From the NCBI GenBank assembly GCA_015056205.1, contig SVGS01000017.1, positions 1 through 64,000 on the forward strand: a stretch of 64,000 bases of DNA, written 5' to 3'. Of the stretch, positions 59,767-64,000 are shown piece by piece. Both the position numbers and the translations under genes were made by a program. Under the pieces are notes generated by a model. That model saw only the letters and a program-made list of their open reading frames with translations, was not told the DNA's origin and made no database searches. Position 1 is the stretch's first letter. The number at the start of each line of letters is the position of its first letter. This DNA is from Clostridiales bacterium (GTDB taxonomy: Bacteria > Bacillota > Clostridia > Christensenellales > Aristaeellaceae).

Positions 59767-62211
59767 ATGAAGTTTGGCCATTTTGACGACAAAGCCCGGG
59801 AATATGTAATCGAGACGCCCCGCACCCCGTATCCCTGGATCAACTATCTGGGATGCGAAAAGTTCTTCGGCATTATCAGCAATACCGCGGGCGGTTATTG
59901 CTTCTACCGGGACGCGCGGCTTCGCCGGATCACCCGGTACCGCTACAACAATATGCCGGTGGACAACGGCGGGCGCTACTTCTATATCAAGGACGGCGAC
60001 ACGGTATGGAATCCCGGCTGGAAGCCCGTGAAAACCGAGCTGGACGCCTATTCCTGCCGGCACGGCATGGGATACACGGCCATCACCGGCGAGAAGAACG
60101 GCCTGAGAGCCTCCCAGCTGAGCTTCGTTCCCATGGGATTCGACGCGGAAGTGCACCAGATCACCCTGACCAACCTCAGCGGCGCGCCGAAGGACGTGAT
60201 TCTGACCAGCTTCGTGGAGTTCTGCCTCTGGAACGCGCAGGACGACATGCTGAACTTCCAGCGCAACTTCTCCACCGGCGAGGTGGAAGTGGAAGACGGC
60301 GTGATCTACCACAAAACGGAATACCGGGAGCGGCGGAATCATTACGCTTTCTATGCGGTCAATACCCCGGTGGACGGTTTCGATACGGATATGGAAGCCT
60401 TCCTGGGCCTGTATAACGGCTTTGAGAATCCCCAGGCGGTGACGTCGGGAAAGATGAGCGATTCCATCGCCTCCGGCTGGCAGCCCATGGCCGCGCATCA
60501 GATCAAAGTGCACCTGGAAAAGGGAGAGGAAAAGAAATTCAACTTCGTGCTGGGCTATGTGGAACTGCCCAACGAGGAAAAATGGGAAAAGCCAGGCGTC
60601 ATCAACAAGAAGCCGGCGAAGGAAATGCTGTCCCGGCTGTCCACCGACGAGCAGATCGCTCAGGCCTTCGCCCTGCTGAAGCGCCACTGGGACAACCTGC
60701 TCAGCGCCTACACCCTGACTTCCGGTGAAGAGAAGCTGAACCGCATGGTCAATATCTGGAACCCCTATCAGTGCATGGTGACCTTCAACATGAGCCGGAG
60801 CACCTCCATGTTTGAGAGCGGAATCGGCCGCGGCATGGGATTCCGGGATTCCAGCCAGGACCTGCTGGGCTTCGTCCACCAGATTCCGGAACGGGCCCGG
60901 GAACGGATCCTGGATATCGCGGCGACGCAGTTCCGGGACGGCGGCTGCTATCATCAGTATCAGCCCCTGACCAAGAAGGGCAACAATGATATCGGCGGCG
61001 GGTTCAATGACGATCCCCTGTGGCTGATTGCCGGCACCGCGGCCTATATCAAGGAAACCGGCGATTTCGATATCCTGAATGCCGCCACCCCCTATGACTG
61101 CAATCCGGAAGACTGCGGCACGCTGCTGGAACACCTGGAAGCCAGCTTTATGCACGTGGTTCTCAACAGAGGGCCTCACGGCCTGCCGCTGATCGGCCGG
61201 GCGGACTGGAACGACTGCCTGAACCTGAACTGCTACAGCGATACCCCGGATGAAAGCTTCCAGACCTTCTCCAATCCCAACGCGCCGGATGAGCGGGTCG
61301 CGGAGAGCGTGCTGATCGCCGGCATGTTTGTTTCCATCGGACCGGAGCTGGTGGCACTGGAGCGCCGCCTGGGCAGAAACGAGCAGGCGGACGCCTATCA
61401 GCAGGAGATCGACGCCATGACCGCGGCCATCGAGAAGGACGGCTGGGACGGCGAATGGTTCATCCGCGCCTATGACGCCATGGGACACAAGGTGGGCAGC
61501 CATGAGTGCGAGGACGGCCAGATCTTTATTGAGTCTCAGGGATACTGCGTCATGGCCGGCGTGGGCCTGAAGAACGGTATGGCGGAAAAGGCGCTGGAGA
61601 GCGTTCACCAGAAGCTGGAGACCAAACACGGCATCGTTCTGCTGCAGCCGGCTTACAAGGAATATCATCTGGAGCTGGGCGAAGTCAGCAGCTACCCTGG
61701 CGGATACAAGGAAAACGCTGGCATTTTCTGCCACAACAATCCCTGGATCATCGCCGCGGAAACGGTGGTGGGCCACGGCGACCGGGCTTTCGATCTGTAC
61801 AGCCGGATCGCGCCCGCCTGGCGGGAGGAAATCTCCGATCTGCACAAGATGGAGCCCTATGTATACAGCCAGATGATCGCGGGCAAAGACGCGCCGCATT
61901 TCGGCCAGGCCAAGAACAGCTGGCTGACGGGTACCGCCGCCTGGAACTTCTATGTGATCAGCAATTATATCCTGGGCATCAAGCCGGACTGGGACGGCCT
62001 GAAGATCGATCCCTGCATTCCCCATACCTGGGACGGATATAAAGTAAGCCGCCGGTTCCGGGGCGCCATGTACGATATCGAGATTAAGAATCCGAAGCAT
62101 GTGTGCCGCGGAGTCAGCAAGGTGACCGCCGACGGACAGGAAGTGGCCGGAAACGTGCTGCCGGTCTTTACGGACGGAAAGAATCATACGATCGAAGTGA
62201 TCCTGGGCTGA
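59767..62211 (+). CDS. Cellobiose phosphorylase (GH94)
   Basis: Phosphorolyses cellobiose to glucose-1-phosphate and glucose in the cytosol, saving ATP for a fibre-degrading anaerobe. The 814-residue length equals known enzymes. The N-terminal beta-sandwich starts [29 protein letters not shown]; the (alpha/alpha)6 barrel has [17 protein letters not shown], the catalytic-acid region [10 protein letters not shown] (Asp480/Asp483) and QSRGYC-like YCVMAGVG. Cellobionate or laminaribiose phosphorylase are less likely by these motifs. A GGGAGG box precedes the ATG. It has its own promoter with a 24-bp dyad and ends at a bidirectional terminator. Confidence 0.94.
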   Translation: MKFGHFDDKAREYVIETPRTPYPWINYLGCEKFFGIISNTAGGYCFYRDARLRRITRYRYNNMPVDNGGRYFYIKDGDTVWNPGWKPVKTELDAYSCRHGMGYTAITGEKNGLRASQLSFVPMGFDAEVHQITLTNLSGAPKDVILTSFVEFCLWNAQDDMLNFQRNFSTGEVEVEDGVIYHKTEYRERRNHYAFYAVNTPVDGFDTDMEAFLGLYNGFENPQAVTSGKMSDSIASGWQPMAAHQIKVHLEKGEEKKFNFVLGYVELPNEEKWEKPGVINKKPAKEMLSRLSTDEQIAQAFALLKRHWDNLLSAYTLTSGEEKLNRMVNIWNPYQCMVTFNMSRSTSMFESGIGRGMGFRDSSQDLLGFVHQIPERARERILDIAATQFRDGGCYHQYQPLTKKGNNDIGGGFNDDPLWLIAGTAAYIKETGDFDILNAATPYDCNPEDCGTLLEHLEASFMHVVLNRGPHGLPLIGRADWNDCLNLNCYSDTPDESFQTFSNPNAPDERVAESVLIAGMFVSIGPELVALERRLGRNEQADAYQQEIDAMTAAIEKDGWDGEWFIRAYDAMGHKVGSHECEDGQIFIESQGYCVMAGVGLKNGMAEKALESVHQKLETKHGIVLLQPAYKEYHLELGEVSSYPGGYKENAGIFCHNNPWIIAAETVVGHGDRAFDLYSRIAPAWREEISDLHKMEPYVYSQMIAGKDAPHFGQAKNSWLTGTAAWNFYVISNYILGIKPDWDGLKIDPCIPHTWDGYKVSRRFRGAMYDIEIKNPKHVCRGVSKVTADGQEVAGNVLPVFTDGKNHTIEVILG

Positions 62212-62248
62212 GGCGGATGCCCCTGAAGGAAACGCCGGAAGCGGGAAC

Positions 62249-62283
62249 AGAAAAAAGAGGAACGGAACGTTCCTCTTTTTTCT
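62249..62283. terminator. Bidirectional rho-independent terminator
   Basis: A 16-bp perfect stem (62249-62264 with 62268-62283) and 3-base loop. The A/T-rich base of the stem gives a T run on both strands, between convergent cellobiose phosphorylase and metH. Confidence 0.9.
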
Positions 62284-62301
62284 GTACGGGTCCGCGCCGG
62301 C

Positions 62302-64000
62302 TCAGGGAATGACGCTTTCCGCGTAGCGGACGGAGGCCATGGCATCCGCCCCGTAGCCGTCGGCGCCGATTTCCCGGGCGTATTCGGGGGTCAGCACCGC
62401 GCCGCCCACCAGCACCCGGACCCCGGGAGCCTGATCATGAATCAGTCGGATGGTTTCCTCCATGGCGGGCACGGTGGTGGTCATCAGCGCGCTGAGGCCG
62501 GCCAGCGGCGCCTTTTCCCGGAGCACCGCTTCCAGAACGGTTTCGGGCGGAACATCCTTTCCCAGATCCACCACCCGGAAGCCGTAGTTCTCCAGCAGAA
62601 GGCGGACGATGTTTTTCCCGATGTCATGCACGTCTCCCTGCACGGTGGCCAGAATGATCGGACCGCGGCCGGCGCCGGAGGAGGATCCGGCCGAAGCCGC
62701 GCGAATGACGTCAAAGGCGGCGGAGGCCGCCTCCGCGCTCATCAGCAGCTGGGGCAGGAACAGGGTTTTCTTTTCGAAGCCTTCTCCCACCTCGTTCAGG
62801 GCGGGAATAATCTCCTCCTGAATGATGGAAAGCGCTTCCTTTGTTTTCAGCAGCTCTCCGGCCAGGCTCGCGGCCTGCTGGCGGAAGCCCCGGACAACCG
62901 CACGGTTCAGGGAAGGGGCGGTTTCCTGCTGTGGGGCGGCGGAGACCGCGGCGGGGGCGCTGCGAATCCATTCCCCGCAGTTCGGATCCATGCGGTGCAG
63001 GGCTTTGAATCCCCGCCAGGACTGCATCATGGCTTCGGAGAAGGGATTCATGATCGCCGCGGACAGCCCCCGCTCCAGGGCCAGGGCGAAGAAGACGGCG
63101 TTCAGGCTTTCCCGGCTGGGAAGGCCGAAGGAAACATTGCTGACGCCGAGGCTGGTATGGCAGCCCAGTTCCGTCCGGATCCGCTCCAGGGACCGGAGCG
63201 TCACCTCCGCTGCCTCGGGGGCCGCGGATACCGTCATGGTCAGCGTATCAAAGACCAGATCCTTTTCACTCAGCCCGTAAGAGGCGGCCTCCTTCAGAAT
63301 GCGGCGGGCAATGGCGACCCGGCCCTCCTCAGTCTCCGGAATGCCGTTTTCATCCAGGGTCAGGGCGATGACCACGCCCCCGTATTTCCGGACCAGCGGG
63401 AAAATGGCGTCCATGCTTTCCTGCTTTCCGCTGACGGAGTTGATCAGCGCCTTTCCGTTATATACCCGGAGCGCCGCCTCCATGGCCGCGGGATCGGAGG
63501 TGTCAATCTGCAGGGGGAGGGAGGTGACGGCCTGCAGCTCCTGCACCGCCCGGGCCAGTACCGCTGGTTCGTCAATCCCGGGCACGCCCACATTGACGTC
63601 CAGCAGATGAACGCCCCGCTCCTCCTGAAGCGTTGCCTGCTCCAGCACATAGCTCCAGTCCCCGTCCAGCAGCGCCTGCTTCAGCTTCTTCTTTCCGGTG
63701 GGGTTGATGCGCTCCCCGATCAGAAGCGGCTCCTGTCCGAAGACGGCGGCCTGGGATCCGGAACAGACAACCGTTTCCTGCTTCGGAAGAACGGGAACGG
63801 GGGTCATGCCGGCCAGCGCCTTCGCCAGCGCGGCGATGTGGACCGGCGTGGTACCGCAGCAGCCGCCCAGAATCCGCACGCCTTCCGCGGCCATGGCGGC
63901 TTCCGTTTCCGCGAATTCCTCCGGGGAAATATCGTAGACCGTCTTTCCGTTTTCCACCCGGGGCATGCCCGCGTTGGCCTTCATCAGCACCGGCACGGAG
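62302..64000 (-). CDS. metH: B12-dependent methionine synthase, 3' part (runs off the window)
   Basis: The reading frame stays open to the window edge, so the 5' end lies beyond 64000. The visible 566 residues give the end of the homocysteine-binding domain with the zinc motif GGCCGTTP, the pterin-binding barrel (LLIGERINPTGKKKL ... LLDVNVGVPG ... IDTSDP), a helical cap and the B12-binding domain with the cobalt-His motif DVHDIGKN. Methionine synthase transfers methyl from methyltetrahydrofolate to homocysteine. The protein stops after the B12 domain, without the C-terminal reactivation domain of the E. coli enzyme, as in other anaerobes. It converges with the cellobiose phosphorylase gene. 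Confidence 0.94.
   Translation of the reverse strand, partial: SVPVLMKANAGMPRVENGKTVYDISPEEFAETEAAMAAEGVRILGGCCGTTPVHIAALAKALAGMTPVPVLPKQETVVCSGSQAAVFGQEPLLIGERINPTGKKKLKQALLDGDWSYVLEQATLQEERGVHLLDVNVGVPGIDEPAVLARAVQELQAVTSLPLQIDTSDPAAMEAALRVYNGKALINSVSGKQESMDAIFPLVRKYGGVVIALTLDENGIPETEEGRVAIARRILKEAASYGLSEKDLVFDTLTMTVSAAPEAAEVTLRSLERIRTELGCHTSLGVSNVSFGLPSRESLNAVFFALALERGLSAAIMNPFSEAMMQSWRGFKALHRMDPNCGEWIRSAPAAVSAAPQQETAPSLNRAVVRGFRQQAASLAGELLKTKEALSIIQEEIIPALNEVGEGFEKKTLFLPQLLMSAEAASAAFDVIRAASAGSSSGAGRGPIILATVQGDVHDIGKNIVRLLLENYGFRVVDLGKDVPPETVLEAVLREKAPLAGLSALMTTTVPAMEETIRLIHDQAPGVRVLVGGAVLTPEYAREIGADGYGADAMASVRYAESVIP

Noticed and set aside
59647-62187. Long minus-strand open frame over cellobiose phosphorylase
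   Set aside because: Shadow of a full-length GH94 gene in GC-rich sequence.

Overview
The window looks like chromosome of an obligately anaerobic, high-GC (about 60% by eye) member of the Clostridia, possibly a gut or rumen lineage. The evidence is a pyruvate:ferredoxin oxidoreductase, a class III ribonucleotide reductase with its activase, one-step meso-diaminopimelate dehydrogenase, EpsC-type serine acetyltransferase, cellobiose phosphorylase, clostripain-family proteases, AGGAGG-type ribosome binding sites and sigma-A promoters that are often of the extended -10 (TGn) type. Genes are dense, no gene-free stretch reaches 300 bases, and I see no phage, transposon or CRISPR array.

Layout. 0-8.6 kb: tRNA-Val(CAC), glycogen synthase with an SCP2-like tail, a glycerophosphodiesterase, serine acetyltransferase, an EamA transporter, an SDR coupled to a VanY-fold protein without its catalytic residues, and argS. 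8.7-24 kb: PFOR behind a consensus promoter; then rsmA-dut, a GNAT-ManA fusion, hflX with a JAMM-like N-terminal domain, dapA-dapB-ddh, nrdG, nrdD fused to a redoxin domain, and a thioredoxin reductase. 24-26.3 kb: an ImmA/IrrE-type peptidase with a zinc ribbon and a CNNM/CorC transporter.

26.4-44.8 kb is a secretion island. It holds an exported zinc-ribbon protein, four clostripain (C11) family proteases (two of about 1,260-1,390 residues, two of about 775), two paralogous small exported companions each directly upstream of a short protease, and two more exported proteins. larC lies inside it without other lar genes. The companion-protease pair is duplicated in tandem, with an intrinsic terminator before the last protease.

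44.8-49.9 kb is the strongest candidate for an undescribed system. One strong promoter drives three overlapping genes: a two-TM K+-channel-type pore with a TrkA-like domain and a RyR-like C-terminus, a second membrane protein with a TrkA-like domain and a RyR-like C-terminus, and a TIR-TM-Sel1 protein with the TIR catalytic Glu. I infer a TIR-signalled ion-flux (immune-like or stress) operon.

49.9-64 kb: a small protein with a peptidoglycan-binding/phosphodiester-glycosidase protein, divergent from an L,D-transpeptidase; a GT2 glycosyltransferase; a membrane-anchored unknown; uvrC; a 97-residue unknown; a PepV-like dipeptidase; an ABC-F ATPase with one degenerate ATP site; cellobiose phosphorylase behind a promoter with a 24-bp dyad; and the 3' part of a B12-dependent methionine synthase running off the window. 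All assignments are by eye from motifs; no database search was possible.
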